Shown here: piece by piece, positions 8,686 to 18,101 of the stretch
How positions within the stretch are numbered: position 1 is the stretch's first letter
How the letters are laid out: every line of letters begins with the position of its first letter
From: UBA11346 sp038060575
GTDB taxonomy: Bacteria > Planctomycetota > UBA11346
Assembly (NCBI GenBank): GCA_964652775.1
Contig: CAZZAM010000014.1
Location: 10,282 to 74,281 of the forward strand
DNA: 64,000 nt
Direction of reading: 5' to 3'
Program-made: the position numbers and the translations under genes
Notes under the pieces: generated by a model
Seen by the model: the letters and a program-made list of their open reading frames with translations, nothing else
What the model was told of the DNA's origin: nothing
Database searches by the model: none

Positions 8686-9582
8686 GTGGCAACCAATCTT
8701 CAGACCACCTATGATTCAGTGCTTGGTCAGACCAAACTGAAACTCATCAGTTCCTACTATGGCCGCTGGGATATTCCGCTCGCTCGCGTCGGACGTTGGG
8801 ACAGTAAGAAGATCCCTGCTGCGTGGACGGTAGTGTGGAGTGGTGCGCAAGGTTACGAAGCGCGAATTGCTGATGGTCGAGGAGGGCAGCACGTGGTTGC
8901 GCGGGCGCCGCGCTCCTGGGTGATCCATGCTCCTGGTTGTGAATTTCACGAGCGTTTGTCTGCGGTCGAATTCCAGCGCGAGGTCATGTTCTTAAGCTTT
9001 ACGTGTACCGGTCACATGCCGCCGTTGACCGGCCGTCTGACAACGGTGGTCGTGGATCCGGAAGATCGTCTCGTGGGCATGGTTCGATCAATGCACCACG
9101 CGCAGGAACGCGGTTCGCAAGGCGACGGGCTGGTCGCCCATGGTATGCTACTGGCCATGATCGGCGAGATGCTCGCCTGTGCGCATGATGGCGGTGCAGG
9201 GACCGATGCTGATCCGTGGCGACTACGTTCACTGCACACACAGCGCGTTGATAAGGGTTTGTTGGCTGCAGTTGATCTGCAGGTCTCACGCACGCTGGCT
9301 ACGCCGCCATCGCGCGATGATTTAGCCAAGGCCCTGGGTATGTCAGTGTCGTCACTGGCGCATCGCTTCAGTGCTGAAACCGGCCTGACGATCATCGAGC
9401 GCATCCGCTGGCTGCGTATCCGTGAGGCGAAGAACCGCTTGGCCGAACCAGAGGCAACCGTGAAAGCTGTGGCGCGTTCACTTGGCTACAGCAGCCAATT
9501 TTATTTTTCCCGCGTGTTCAAAGAAGTCGCGGGGATGACGCCGGAGATGTATCTCGACCAGATGCGCGGGCAGGGACAATAG
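8686..9582 (+). CDS. AraC-family transcriptional regulator
   Basis: The C-terminal 100 residues form an AraC-type double helix-turn-helix, with LAKALGMSVSSLAHRFSAETG and ARSLGYSSQFYFSRVFKEVAGM, the latter being close to the family consensus. The N-terminal sensor half differs from the two AraC proteins nearby, so this is a separate subfamily. The start is GTG, supported by GGAGGA ten bases upstream. It is probably transcribed with the AraC gene before it. The effector is unknown. Confidence 0.9.
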   Translation: MATNLQTTYDSVLGQTKLKLISSYYGRWDIPLARVGRWDSKKIPAAWTVVWSGAQGYEARIADGRGGQHVVARAPRSWVIHAPGCEFHERLSAVEFQREVMFLSFTCTGHMPPLTGRLTTVVVDPEDRLVGMVRSMHHAQERGSQGDGLVAHGMLLAMIGEMLACAHDGGAGTDADPWRLRSLHTQRVDKGLLAAVDLQVSRTLATPPSRDDLAKALGMSVSSLAHRFSAETGLTIIERIRWLRIREAKNRLAEPEATVKAVARSLGYSSQFYFSRVFKEVAGMTPEMYLDQMRGQGQ

Positions 9583-9811
9583 CCCGAGCAATCCGGAAGT
9601 CGCCATACATTCGAGGAAATAGTCCGATTACCCAACGGGTGAATAGCACGAACGCCGTTGGTATCTGTAGACACCGGATTTCCGAACTGATCCATTATGT
9701 TGACCACACAAAGGTGCGCGATCGGCAGCGCAGTCTTACCGGCAAAGTTACGCATCCTCGAATCTTCGTGGTATCTACCGCAGATAGACCTATATACGCG
9801 GGCATCATCGT
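9583..9811. other. Intergenic region upstream of the phosphatase-kinase pair
   Basis: About 230 bases separate the third AraC gene from the FHA-SpoIIE phosphatase. The region presumably carries the promoter of the signalling pair. I see no convincing palindrome, repeat or terminator in it. Confidence 0.25.
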
Positions 9812-11401
9812 ATGCCGCCAACTTCTATTCCAACGGTTGCTACAGCTACGGTCCGGGTCTTGACCGGTCCCCTAGCGGGCAGTGAGGCTGAGGTGGCCAT
9901 CAACCGTCCCTTGTTGATTGGCCGCAATGCCGTTTGTGGTTTGCGTCTGCCTGGTCGTGGGGTCAGCCGGACGCATGCTCGACTTGATCTGGAAGAACAG
10001 GGTCTGCGTTTGGAACGGCTGAGTGCGGTGAATGCGGTGTACGTCAATGGCTTTCCGCGTACGACCCAGGCGCTCGCGCTGTGGGATACCATCGGCATTG
10101 GTTCGCATGTGCTGCGCGTGGAATCGTTGCACGGCGCGCGTGCTGGAGGTAGTCAGCGTGAATTGCGTTCGGATTCTTCCTTGCTGGCTTGCTTGCTGGA
10201 GATCCAGCGGTTGTTGTCGACCGATGTCGATAACATGGTTGAGCGTGCATTGGATAGCCTCTTTCTCGCCCTGCCGGCAACGCGCTTGTCGCTATTTTCG
10301 GTTGATGCCGATGGGGCGTTCGAGCAGGGCTACACGGTAGCGCGTGGTGGCTTGCCGACCACGACCATGAGTCGCAGCTTCGTTCGTCATGTACTGGAGG
10401 CTGGCCGGGCAGTGTTGCTGAATGATGATAGTACAGCTGCGCCTTTGGCGTTGGAGATGACCTTGCGGCGGCAAGCGGTGCAGGCGGTTATCGGCGTTCC
10501 AGTCAAACATCAGGATCGCACGGTGGCCGTGCTGTTGTGTGATAATCTTGAGCGACCTGGAGCGCTGGACCACACCCATCTGGATGTGCTGGCAGCGGTA
10601 GCACGTGCGCTTGAGCACGTGTTTCAGCGTACGGATCTGCGCCGCCTCGAGCGCGACCGGATGCGTGCTGAAGTTGAGTTCGATGTCGCCCAAACCGTGC
10701 AGCGAACGTTGCTCGATCGTGACATCGCGACGGCCGCCGGTCCATGGCGTTGGGCAGCGCTCTATCGTCCAGCCCGCGAATTGGCTGGCGACTATTTTGA
10801 TCACGGGGTTGATGCCACGGGTATGTCGCTCGTGGTTGCTGATGTCAGTGGCAAGGGAGTTGGTGCTGGCATGGTGGTCGGCATGTTGCGTATTGCGTAT
10901 AAGGAGTTGTGGACCCGCGGCCTGCCCCCGCACGAACTGCTGATCGCGTTGGATCAACGCTTACGCGGTGAAGTGCCGGCCCATATGTTTTTTACCGCGC
11001 TCGTGTTGCACCTCGCGCCTCATGGCCGACTGCGCTGGGCGGGTATAGGCCATCCCGAGGGGCTGGTGCTGCGCGGATCGGCGATCACTCATCGGCTTGC
11101 CTCGACCGCAGGCATGTGCGGAATCCTGCCCGAGGCGATGCTGCGCGAACGACTGATGACCCAGGAGCTGCAGCTGCAGCCTGGCGACCGCATATTTTTG
11201 TGCACGGATGGTTTAGCCGAGGCGATGGATGCTGAAGACCGCTTGTTTGGTCAAGAGCGTGGCGAATCCGCATTATGCCAGTACGCGACAGCGACTCCGG
11301 CTGAGGCCCTCGCCGGGGTCATGGCTGCGGTTACGGCCCATGTTGGCACCGCCGAACAGTCCGACGACATCGCTCTCTTGGCAGGAGATTACACGCCATG
11401 A
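9812..11401 (+). CDS. FHA-GAF-SpoIIE (PP2C-type) protein phosphatase
   Basis: A cytoplasmic signalling phosphatase with three parts. Residues 14-110 are an FHA phosphothreonine-reading domain, with LLIGRNAVCGLRL and GVSRTHARLDL. Residues of about 125-290 form a GAF-like sensor. Residues of about 295-527 form a SpoIIE/PP2C catalytic domain with AGDYFDHGVD and VADVSGKGVGAGM holding the metal-binding aspartates and glycines, and a late DDIALL. Its stop overlaps the start of the downstream Ser/Thr kinase gene (ATGA), so they are coupled, and the FHA domain may read phosphothreonines made by that kinase. No Shine-Dalgarno is visible at the ATG, but the FHA fold starts soon after it, so a later start is unlikely. 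Confidence 0.92.
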   Translation: MPPTSIPTVATATVRVLTGPLAGSEAEVAINRPLLIGRNAVCGLRLPGRGVSRTHARLDLEEQGLRLERLSAVNAVYVNGFPRTTQALALWDTIGIGSHVLRVESLHGARAGGSQRELRSDSSLLACLLEIQRLLSTDVDNMVERALDSLFLALPATRLSLFSVDADGAFEQGYTVARGGLPTTTMSRSFVRHVLEAGRAVLLNDDSTAAPLALEMTLRRQAVQAVIGVPVKHQDRTVAVLLCDNLERPGALDHTHLDVLAAVARALEHVFQRTDLRRLERDRMRAEVEFDVAQTVQRTLLDRDIATAAGPWRWAALYRPARELAGDYFDHGVDATGMSLVVADVSGKGVGAGMVVGMLRIAYKELWTRGLPPHELLIALDQRLRGEVPAHMFFTALVLHLAPHGRLRWAGIGHPEGLVLRGSAITHRLASTAGMCGILPEAMLRERLMTQELQLQPGDRIFLCTDGLAEAMDAEDRLFGQERGESALCQYATATPAEALAGVMAAVTAHVGTAEQSDDIALLAGDYTP

Positions 11402-14400
11402 CTACGGCGGAAGCCGGAGACAGCGGCCATGACTCACGGCTAGAGACAGCGCGTGAGCATGATGAGAACGCTGTTCCATTGCCACCGCCGGGTGACGGCG
11501 GATTGCCGACCGACGCGGTGGCCAGTCCCCGCTACGCCATCGAGGGACAGATCGGCACCGGTGCGACGAGCTATGTTCTGGCAGCGCATGACCGTTCGCT
11601 TGACCGTCCGGTGGCCTTGAAAGTGTTGTCGGCTGGTAGCGGTCCGGCGATCGCGCACTTTATGCGTGAGGCGCGCATCACCGCCACGATCAATCACCCC
11701 AATGTGATCAGCGTCCATGATCTCGAGTTCGTTCCCAGCGGTACTGCCTGCATCGTGATGCGCCGCGTCGAAGGTCGTAGCTTGGGCGATGAATTGCGTG
11801 CTGGAGAGGTCGGAGACATCAATCGGACGCTCACCATCCTGCTGAAGGTATGCGATGCCTTGGCCAGTGCCCATACCCGTGGGATCGTGCATCAAGACAT
11901 CAAGCCGGACAACATCATGCTTGGCCAATTTGGTGAGGTGGTGGTGCTCGATTGGGGTGAAGCCCGGACGATCACCAATGACACCGACCCACATGAGCGT
12001 CGGAGCGTTGGTACGCCTGCCTTCATGAGTCCCGAGCAGGCGCGTGGCGAACCAGCCGATCAACGCAGCGACGTCTATTCTGTGGCTGCCACCGCCTGGT
12101 TAGTGCTGACTGGGCAACACCCGGTCTGGCACGATGATCCAACCACGTTTTGGGAGCGTAAACGCCGTGGCGTGATCGATCCACTGCCGCCTGCGGTTGC
12201 CCGCCGCCTGCCCCGCCGCCTGCTCGCGATCTGCGAAAAGGCGCTGAGTCCAGATCCTGCTGACAGATATGCCGATGCGACTGCTTTAGGGGCAGAACTG
12301 CAGCGCTATCAAGGTGGCCAAGCCATCGCGGCCTATCGCGAAAGTCTACCAGAGCGGCTGCGGCAGTGGGTCGTACGTCACGCGGCACGGATCGCCATGT
12401 TCAGTTTGATCGGTGGCCTGCTGCTGGCTGCCGGTGTGCTGCTCTACGGCGAACGCATGAAGCGCATCGCGCACTGGGGAGCACCGGTCCTCGTCGAGAC
12501 CTTTACTGATGACAGTTGGCGGACGCGCTGGACGCAAAAGCCAGAAAATTCTTGGCGCTGGGATGGGAACCGGGTCATTTGCACCAGTGATCGAAATTCA
12601 ACCATACGCTTGAATCGCACCTTGACGCCTCCTATCGCCATCGAATACGAAGGTGAGATCCTGGAAGGAAGTATTCCTGGTGATCTTTCCGTGTGCTGGA
12701 GGGAAGGTGACGATAACGACTCCAATGCAAGGCTGTATATCCAGGCTGGCGCACACCAAAACTCGTATTGTGGTATATGGAGCCAGTATGACGGACACAT
12801 AACGGCCTATGCCAACCATCAACTTCAAGTGGGGAAACGGCACCAATTTCGCGTCGAATTAGATGGAAACACCGTTAGTCAGTGGATTGATGGTGAACTA
12901 ATTCTTCAGTCCCGTGCTGACATAAGGATAGGGGTGGGCCGCCTTGAATTATTTGGATTTTTTTCTGGCAAGGCGTTTACGAACATTCGTGTTTATGAAA
13001 AGGGGATGGCCGAGCAGTTAAGCGCGTTGGCAATCGGCAGCGCTGACTTTGCCGATGGTCGTTTCGACGATGCCGCCCGGCACTGGAAACGGGTCGCCGA
13101 AGGGCGATCCAATACGGCTCTTGGCGAAGAGGCGTTGTATCTCCAGGGTTTGGCCGAATTTTCGGCTGGCCATCAACAAACAGCCCTCGATATCTGGTCG
13201 CGAATTCGTGATCCTGTATTTGACGCACGGGCTGAAGTCCATCGACTCGGGCTACTCTTTGATGCCAACCTTGAGAGTGAATTTTTGATTCGCTTTAGCG
13301 CACTATTTCAAAATTCATCCAAGGAACGACAGGCACTGTCCAATCGCTGGCGACTCTGGATGGCCAAACTGCTTGGGCGGTGTGGCCCGGTAGCAGAGCA
13401 GCGGATTCTCCGTATGTTTGCACTGCGTGATGCCATGTTCCCATCTGATGAGGCATCGGTCAAAGTTGCAGCCCAAGCCTTGTGCAAATTAGATCGAGCT
13501 TCTGAGGCGTTAACACGTTTTAGCCATCAACCACGAGCCAGGGCTGAAATCTATAGGTGGTTGGGTCGAAGGCATGAGTTGGAGGAAGCCGAATGGGCTA
13601 CCCTGGATGAACGTGGGAGAGCCATGGTATACTCGGGAGCATTCGATCGCGCACTCAAAAGTCCACACTGTCCGGAGGAGGCTGTCCTCTTGGCCAGGAT
13701 CAAGGGGGGGTACATCACGGACGCTGAAGCGGCTGACCCCAACACCTATTCACATACGGCGAGCAATTCCGGTGATACGCGTCGTCGTGCATTGTTATTC
13801 AAAGGTCAGCTCGGGGAGGCGGTTGCGCCTGCTGCCGACGAAGTTGTTCCTACGGAGTTGTTATATCTCATGGGGGATTGGACTACAGGTCGCGCCAGTG
13901 AAACCCAGTCGGCTCGCTATGTCCAGTCGGAATGGATGGAGGCCTGCGAATCAGGGCATATTCCCGACGAACTGAGATTTCGCGTCGTGCGCACCGGACC
14001 ACATATATTGCAAGATAAACAATGGTTTTTACCATGGTTCGCTATTCCGCTGGTGGACGAACTGTCTGGGCATGCAGGAGCCTGGGATGCAGTCGTTCAG
14101 GCGGCGATGCTAAAACAACACGACTTCGACGCAGGAATTGTTGGGCATTTTGCGCGATTCTGTGCTGGGGCTGAAGATGAATCGGCATTTATGAAGCAAC
14201 CATGTCGAGCAGAAGCTAGTGCTTGGTTGGCCATCGCCAAAGCGTGCAAGGCAGAGGCAGCTAGGCATAAAGATGAGGCGCGAGCGGCGTGGGCCGCGTT
14301 CCTTGCCTTACCAGCGTATCAGCGACTGCTGAGTGAGTTCTGGCCCGATCCATTGATTGAGCGTTTTGCCGCATGGCGTATGCGCATGTTAGCGCCTTGA
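11398..14400 (+). CDS. Transmembrane Ser/Thr protein kinase with large C-terminal sensor region
   Basis: Residues 46-305 form an Hanks-type kinase domain: glycine loop GQIGTGATSYV, ATP-binding Lys75 in VALKVL, catalytic Asp167 in HQDIKPDN (Gln replaces the usual Arg), metal-binding Asp185 in DWG instead of DFG, and GTPAFMSPEQARG. One membrane helix lies at about 332-350. After it, residues of about 365-540 look like a concanavalin/LamG-type beta-sandwich (VETFTDDSWRTRW at the start). The remaining 450 residues are helical and TPR-like (LYLQGLAEFSAGHQQTALDIW). Codons are AT-richer after the kinase domain. The gene is coupled by ATGA to the FHA-SpoIIE phosphatase, so the two probably oppose each other. 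The ligand is unknown. Confidence 0.92.
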   Translation: MTTAEAGDSGHDSRLETAREHDENAVPLPPPGDGGLPTDAVASPRYAIEGQIGTGATSYVLAAHDRSLDRPVALKVLSAGSGPAIAHFMREARITATINHPNVISVHDLEFVPSGTACIVMRRVEGRSLGDELRAGEVGDINRTLTILLKVCDALASAHTRGIVHQDIKPDNIMLGQFGEVVVLDWGEARTITNDTDPHERRSVGTPAFMSPEQARGEPADQRSDVYSVAATAWLVLTGQHPVWHDDPTTFWERKRRGVIDPLPPAVARRLPRRLLAICEKALSPDPADRYADATALGAELQRYQGGQAIAAYRESLPERLRQWVVRHAARIAMFSLIGGLLLAAGVLLYGERMKRIAHWGAPVLVETFTDDSWRTRWTQKPENSWRWDGNRVICTSDRNSTIRLNRTLTPPIAIEYEGEILEGSIPGDLSVCWREGDDNDSNARLYIQAGAHQNSYCGIWSQYDGHITAYANHQLQVGKRHQFRVELDGNTVSQWIDGELILQSRADIRIGVGRLELFGFFSGKAFTNIRVYEKGMAEQLSALAIGSADFADGRFDDAARHWKRVAEGRSNTALGEEALYLQGLAEFSAGHQQTALDIWSRIRDPVFDARAEVHRLGLLFDANLESEFLIRFSALFQNSSKERQALSNRWRLWMAKLLGRCGPVAEQRILRMFALRDAMFPSDEASVKVAAQALCKLDRASEALTRFSHQPRARAEIYRWLGRRHELEEAEWATLDERGRAMVYSGAFDRALKSPHCPEEAVLLARIKGGYITDAEAADPNTYSHTASNSGDTRRRALLFKGQLGEAVAPAADEVVPTELLYLMGDWTTGRASETQSARYVQSEWMEACESGHIPDELRFRVVRTGPHILQDKQWFLPWFAIPLVDELSGHAGAWDAVVQAAMLKQHDFDAGIVGHFARFCAGAEDESAFMKQPCRAEASAWLAIAKACKAEAARHKDEARAAWAAFLALPAYQRLLSEFWPDPLIERFAAWRMRMLAP

Positions 14401-14477
14401 GCCTAGTCGTCTGTCGAGGATAGACTCTGTTGGCTGGCTTGGTCTCGCTGAGCATTTCCTGTGTTGTTAACCAAGCG

Positions 14478-14518
14478 CCGCAGTTCGAGGTTCGCAGTTC
14501 GCGGTTCGCGGTTGTCGC
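14478..14518. repeat. Short GTTCGCG heptad tandem repeat
   Basis: In the 199-base gap between the convergent kinase and amidohydrolase genes there is a run of about four imperfect 7-base units (GTTCGAG, GTTCGCA, GTTCGCG, GTTCGCG). It is not inverted. The heptad period resembles the CTACGAG array near 63.1 kb. No function is evident. Confidence 0.5.
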
Positions 14519-14599
14519 ACAACGACTGAGTCAGATCAGCACTGTCACCCTGCGGATGAGCGTGTGTGTACGAGCTCTGGCGCTGTATGTCATTGAAGT

Positions 14600-15628
14600 T
14601 TAGCGAATAATGCGCGCGACAACTGCGACGTGTTGGCCACGGCGGACTGGATTGGTCCACGCGCGCGCTAGGACCACGCCATCGACGCCAGCACGGATTG
14701 CGTGTGGTGGTTCGTCGATGCGGTCGAAATCGTGCAGCCAGCCAACAACGTCACCGGCCTTCGCTGGCTGTCCGGCCTCAATCACTGGTTCGTAGTGACC
14801 GCTGAACGGAGCAGGCGTGTAACAGGCGCGATCGACAATATCCACGCGCATTTGAGTGCCGTCACGGTGGTGATCGATGCGTTCGATCGTGCCTGAGAGC
14901 TGACCGTGGTTGATCGCTGCGGCCAACACGCCTTGGCGAGTGTAGCGTACGCCATCGGGATCGATTGAGCGACCGTAGCCAAGCTCGGTGCCGACGGTGA
15001 TTTTACCAAGCCGCTCGGCTTCGCTGGTCAGCAAGCCTTGGGTTTGATTCTGGTAGGTCATCACGAATGGGACACCAAACCAGCGCGCGGTTTCCTCGAC
15101 CTGGCGGGATTGCTCGGGATCGTCGATTGGGTGGAAGCTGGTGATATGCGGCAGTTTCGCGACATCTCCGCCAGAATGAATATCGAGAACGACATGCACG
15201 CGCGGCCACAGGTATTCGCGTACGAAAGCGACGATGCGGTGGGTGATGCCGGACAGCGCTGGCGTCTTACCGGCCTGATCGACGAAGGCGCGGTTCATGT
15301 TCACGCCATCGTCCTCGATGCTTTCGCGAGTGCCGGTGCGGAATGCGGCCACGTTTAGGATGGGGATAATGATGATGCGTCCGCGCACCTTGGCGGGATC
15401 GATTTCGCGGATCAGGTGCTTGAGCGCGACTGGACCTTCGAACTCGTTGCCGTGATTTGATCCGAAGGCGACCAGTCCGCGTCCGGCAGCGACTTCTGTG
15501 CCGACCATGACGGTGAGCGGGATCAGGTGATCGCCCCAGATGCTGTCGTGTTCGAGGGCGACGAGGTAGTCGCGGCGTCCCGGCGAATCGAGGTCGAGCA
15601 AGTGGGGACGAACGATGGGTCGGGACAT
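14600..15628 (-). CDS. Succinylglutamate desuccinylase/aspartoacylase family zinc hydrolase
   Basis: The 342-residue protein has the M14-like zinc site of this family: His59 and Glu62 in SNHGNEFEG, His151 in VLDIHSGGD, with Arg113 in NMNRAF as the usual substrate-binding Arg. The family cleaves N-acyl amino acids or similar amides. The C-terminal 80 residues resemble the added beta domain seen in family members. It is the last gene of a minus-strand cluster, 17 bases after the enolase-superfamily dehydratase gene and probably co-transcribed with it. An amidohydrolase in a sugar-acid cluster is a little unusual; its substrate is unknown. Confidence 0.85.
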   Translation of the reverse strand: MSRPIVRPHLLDLDSPGRRDYLVALEHDSIWGDHLIPLTVMVGTEVAAGRGLVAFGSNHGNEFEGPVALKHLIREIDPAKVRGRIIIIPILNVAAFRTGTRESIEDDGVNMNRAFVDQAGKTPALSGITHRIVAFVREYLWPRVHVVLDIHSGGDVAKLPHITSFHPIDDPEQSRQVEETARWFGVPFVMTYQNQTQGLLTSEAERLGKITVGTELGYGRSIDPDGVRYTRQGVLAAAINHGQLSGTIERIDHHRDGTQMRVDIVDRACYTPAPFSGHYEPVIEAGQPAKAGDVVGWLHDFDRIDEPPHAIRAGVDGVVLARAWTNPVRRGQHVAVVARIIR

Positions 15629-15645
15629 GGGAGCCTCTCGTGGTC

Positions 15646-16830
15646 TCAGCGACCGGTGATTGCTGGAGTTTTATAGAGCACGCTGCCGCCGACGCGAATT
15701 TCCGCATCGACGAGGTAGCGGGCGATCACCGACTCGTCAGGCGTCATGCCCAGCCCTGGCGTGACTGGGATCTGGATCATGCCGTTGCCGTCAGGAAGCA
15801 ATCGCTCGCGAGTCAACTGTGCTGACAGCGGCTTCGACTCCGTGGGATACTCGCACAGTTCATGTTCGCGCATGCCGGCGTACGGCTGCAGCGAGGCGCT
15901 CAATGACAACTGCGACGTGAACGTGTGGTTGACGTAGGTGACGCCCGTGTTGCAGGCGTAATCAGCGACCTGTTTCGCTGGCGTAATACCGCCGATGCGA
16001 CCGGTGTCGATCTGTACAAAGCCGATGCCGCCGTGATCGATGAGGTGGCGCGCCATGTGGACGTTGTGGCTGCCTTCGCCGCCGGCCACGCGTACCGGCC
16101 CGCATTGACGTGCAAGCGCAGCGTAGGCATTGAGTGCGCCGGTGTGGAACGGTTCTTCGATCCAGGTCACGCGCGCTTCACGCAGCGCGGCTATGCGTTC
16201 GCAGGCACGATCGATGTCTTCATTCCAGATCGTTCCAGCATCGATGAGTACGATGCCATCTGGACCAAGACCTTCGCGCGCGGCCATGATCTGATCGCGG
16301 TCGGCGGCGGCGGTTCCCTGTCCAAATGGTCCCCAGCCAAACTTACCGGCGCGGAATCCAGCAGCGCGCGAACGGCGTGCTTTTTCCAGGGTTTCTTGCG
16401 CCGTGTCGCCGAACAGTACCGAAGCATACGGTAGTTTGGGATAGGCCTGTTGGTATCCAAGCAGACGCCACACCGGTTCTCCGCGTTGCTTACCCAAGAG
16501 ATCCCACAGCGCGATGTCGATGCCCGACAACGTGTGTTCGGCTTGCAGCAGGTCGAGGCTAGCGCTTCGTACGGCGTTACCGATGCGTACAATGTCGTCC
16601 GGCGTATTGAGTGTCTGGCCAAGCACGGATGCGGAGACTGGTTTGCATGCGCTGTGCGAGAGGGGGCACACGAAGGCGGCGATCGAGGTGAGCGGAGACG
16701 CTTCGCATTGGCCCCAGCCGACCAATCCGCCAGCGGTCACACGGACGAGGGTCGCATCTTGGCTGCCATCACCGATGTCGAGAACTTCTGGCATGCGCAG
16801 GTAGAAGAAATCAACCGATTCAATGCGCAT
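15646..16830 (-). CDS. Mandelate racemase/muconate lactonizing family acid-sugar dehydratase
   Basis: An enolase-superfamily enzyme of 394 residues. Metal ligands are visible as Asp197 in LIDAGT, a Glu in WIEEPF (225/226) and Glu252 in AGGEGS. Lys163 in AGKFGWGPFG sits at the usual second-strand base position, and Asp275 with His302 (QIDTGRIGG, VNHTF) look like the His-Asp dyad of the mandelate racemase subgroup. Most such enzymes dehydrate an acid sugar to a 2-keto-3-deoxy acid. With the FAH hydrolase, SDR and lactonase upstream, the set resembles non-phosphorylating L-fucose or L-rhamnose breakdown. The exact sugar is inference. Confidence 0.87.
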   Translation of the reverse strand: MRIESVDFFYLRMPEVLDIGDGSQDATLVRVTAGGLVGWGQCEASPLTSIAAFVCPLSHSACKPVSASVLGQTLNTPDDIVRIGNAVRSASLDLLQAEHTLSGIDIALWDLLGKQRGEPVWRLLGYQQAYPKLPYASVLFGDTAQETLEKARRSRAAGFRAGKFGWGPFGQGTAAADRDQIMAAREGLGPDGIVLIDAGTIWNEDIDRACERIAALREARVTWIEEPFHTGALNAYAALARQCGPVRVAGGEGSHNVHMARHLIDHGGIGFVQIDTGRIGGITPAKQVADYACNTGVTYVNHTFTSQLSLSASLQPYAGMREHELCEYPTESKPLSAQLTRERLLPDGNGMIQIPVTPGLGMTPDESVIARYLVDAEIRVGGSVLYKTPAITGR

Positions 16831-16874
16831 GACAACTCCAACGGCGGTGGGTGCTCAACATGAATCTAAGCTCC

Positions 16875-17020
16875 GAATTTCGAAGAACAGGAGACGCAGA
16901 GGCGCAGAGTTTCGATGGAGTTAGGAGGTATGGACGGATATTCCTGCGGATAACGAAATCGCTTTGGATAAACTCTTCGGGCCTCTGTGTCTCTGCGCCT
17001 CCTGTGAATTCGAAAATTTT
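16875..17020. repeat. Inverted-repeat element with GCAGAGG-type arms, degenerate copy
   Basis: This spacer between the dehydratase and lactonase genes has two long inverted arms. The left arm contains GAGACGCAGAGGCGCAGAG and the right arm contains CTCTGTGTCTCTGCGCCTCC, with GAATTTCGAA and AATTCGAAAATTT at the outer ends. It is a divergent relative of the elements at 17926 and 45747. It could form a long hairpin in RNA or DNA. No gene is evident inside it. Confidence 0.7.
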
Positions 17021-17036
17021 CTCTAGCATGAATAGA

Positions 17037-17900
17037 TCAGAGGCTGGCATGGGTTGGCAGTCCGGCAACGCCTGGTCGGCAGTGAAAAACATGACCGGCC
17101 AGTGGTTGCTGCGTTGGATCGGTGTCACGTGCGGCGGTGGTGATGTAGAGATCACGCAGATCGGGACCGCCAAAGGCACAGGCAGTTACCTGGGTGACCG
17201 GCAGCGGAATGTACTCAAGGAACACGCCACGGATTGGATCGCAGCGTTGGACGCGTGACGTGCCCCACATGCCAACCCACACCATGCCTTCGACGTCGAC
17301 GGCGAGGCCATCTGGACTGCCGATAGGTTCGGGAAATTCCAGCGCCGTGCGACGATTCGAGATGTTTCCGGTGACAATATCAAACGCAAAAGCATCGAGC
17401 CGACGCGTGATGGTGTCGATGTAATACAGCGTCCGTCCATCTGGTGACCATCCGATACCGTTTGAGCAACCAACGTGCTCCAGCACGCGGCGTCTGGTAC
17501 GACCATCCCAGCAGTAGAGATGTGCCCTTGAAACGCCGGGATAGGACAGTGTCCCAACCCACAGCCGTCCGTTGGCATCGCACTTGCCATCGTTGAAGCG
17601 GAAGCCATCGCCGTGTTCGTGGCCAACACCAAGCGGCGTGACATTCCCTTGTTCATCTAACGCGACGAGGCCTTCGTTGAGCGCCACCACCGCGCCGCCG
17701 TTGCGGCGCGGCACAATTGTTCCTGGTTCTGAAGTCATGCGCCAGGATTCGTTGCGACCACTGATCGGATCGTGGCGATGCACCATGCAGCCGTCGATGT
17801 CGATCCACCACAGACGTTGCGTGGCGGCATCCCAGATCGGACCTTCGCCGAGGATTGCTCGGACAGGGATGACAGACTGCGGCATGAAGGGGGCGATCAT
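17037..17900 (-). CDS. SMP-30/gluconolactonase family lactonase
   Basis: A beta-propeller lactonase. RAILGEGPIWDAATQRLWW at the N-terminus has the family metal-binding Glu, GFRFNDGKCDANGRLWVGT has the Asn, and GSPDGLAVDVEGMVWVG has the Asp. The frame is open 36 codons further upstream, but that stretch translates the inverted-repeat element (AISAASAPLRLPW), so I start at the ATG giving MIAPFMPQSV; the ATG five codons later is also possible. The expected reaction is opening of a sugar lactone upstream of the dehydratase. It differs clearly from the lactonase at 3188. Confidence 0.87.
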   Translation of the reverse strand: MIAPFMPQSVIPVRAILGEGPIWDAATQRLWWIDIDGCMVHRHDPISGRNESWRMTSEPGTIVPRRNGGAVVALNEGLVALDEQGNVTPLGVGHEHGDGFRFNDGKCDANGRLWVGTLSYPGVSRAHLYCWDGRTRRRVLEHVGCSNGIGWSPDGRTLYYIDTITRRLDAFAFDIVTGNISNRRTALEFPEPIGSPDGLAVDVEGMVWVGMWGTSRVQRCDPIRGVFLEYIPLPVTQVTACAFGGPDLRDLYITTAARDTDPTQQPLAGHVFHCRPGVAGLPTHASL

Positions 17901-17925
17901 CTTGGATTGCCCCACTGTAATTCGC

Positions 17926-18079
17926 CAAGGCAACCGCAGAGGCGCAGAGGCCGCGGAGATCGCAGAGGATTGGGCGATGATGTCATTACCAATGAGAGAT
18001 TGCCGCAAGTGAGGTCGGTAGATTCTGGCCTCAATCCTCTGCGACCTCTGCGTAACTCTGCGCCTCTGCGGTTGCCTTG
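17926..18079. repeat. Inverted-repeat element with GCAGAGG-word arms
   Basis: A 154-base element fills the gap between the SDR and lactonase genes. It opens with CAAGGCAACCGCAGAGGCGC and closes with the complement, CTGCGCCTCTGCGGTTGCCT. Each arm repeats a 7-9 base word (GCAGAGG, GCGGAGG) about four times. The same ends recur at 45747, so this is a defined dispersed element rather than a chance hairpin. It has no coding capacity of its own, although it extends neighbouring frames artificially. Confidence 0.85.
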
Positions 18080-18101
18080 AAAGGAATGGTCTAGGTCCAT
18101 G

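Noticed and set aside
17901..18008. Longer start for the SMP-30 protein
   Set aside because: The extra 36 codons translate the GCAGAGG inverted repeat (AISAASAPLRLPW), not a conserved domain.
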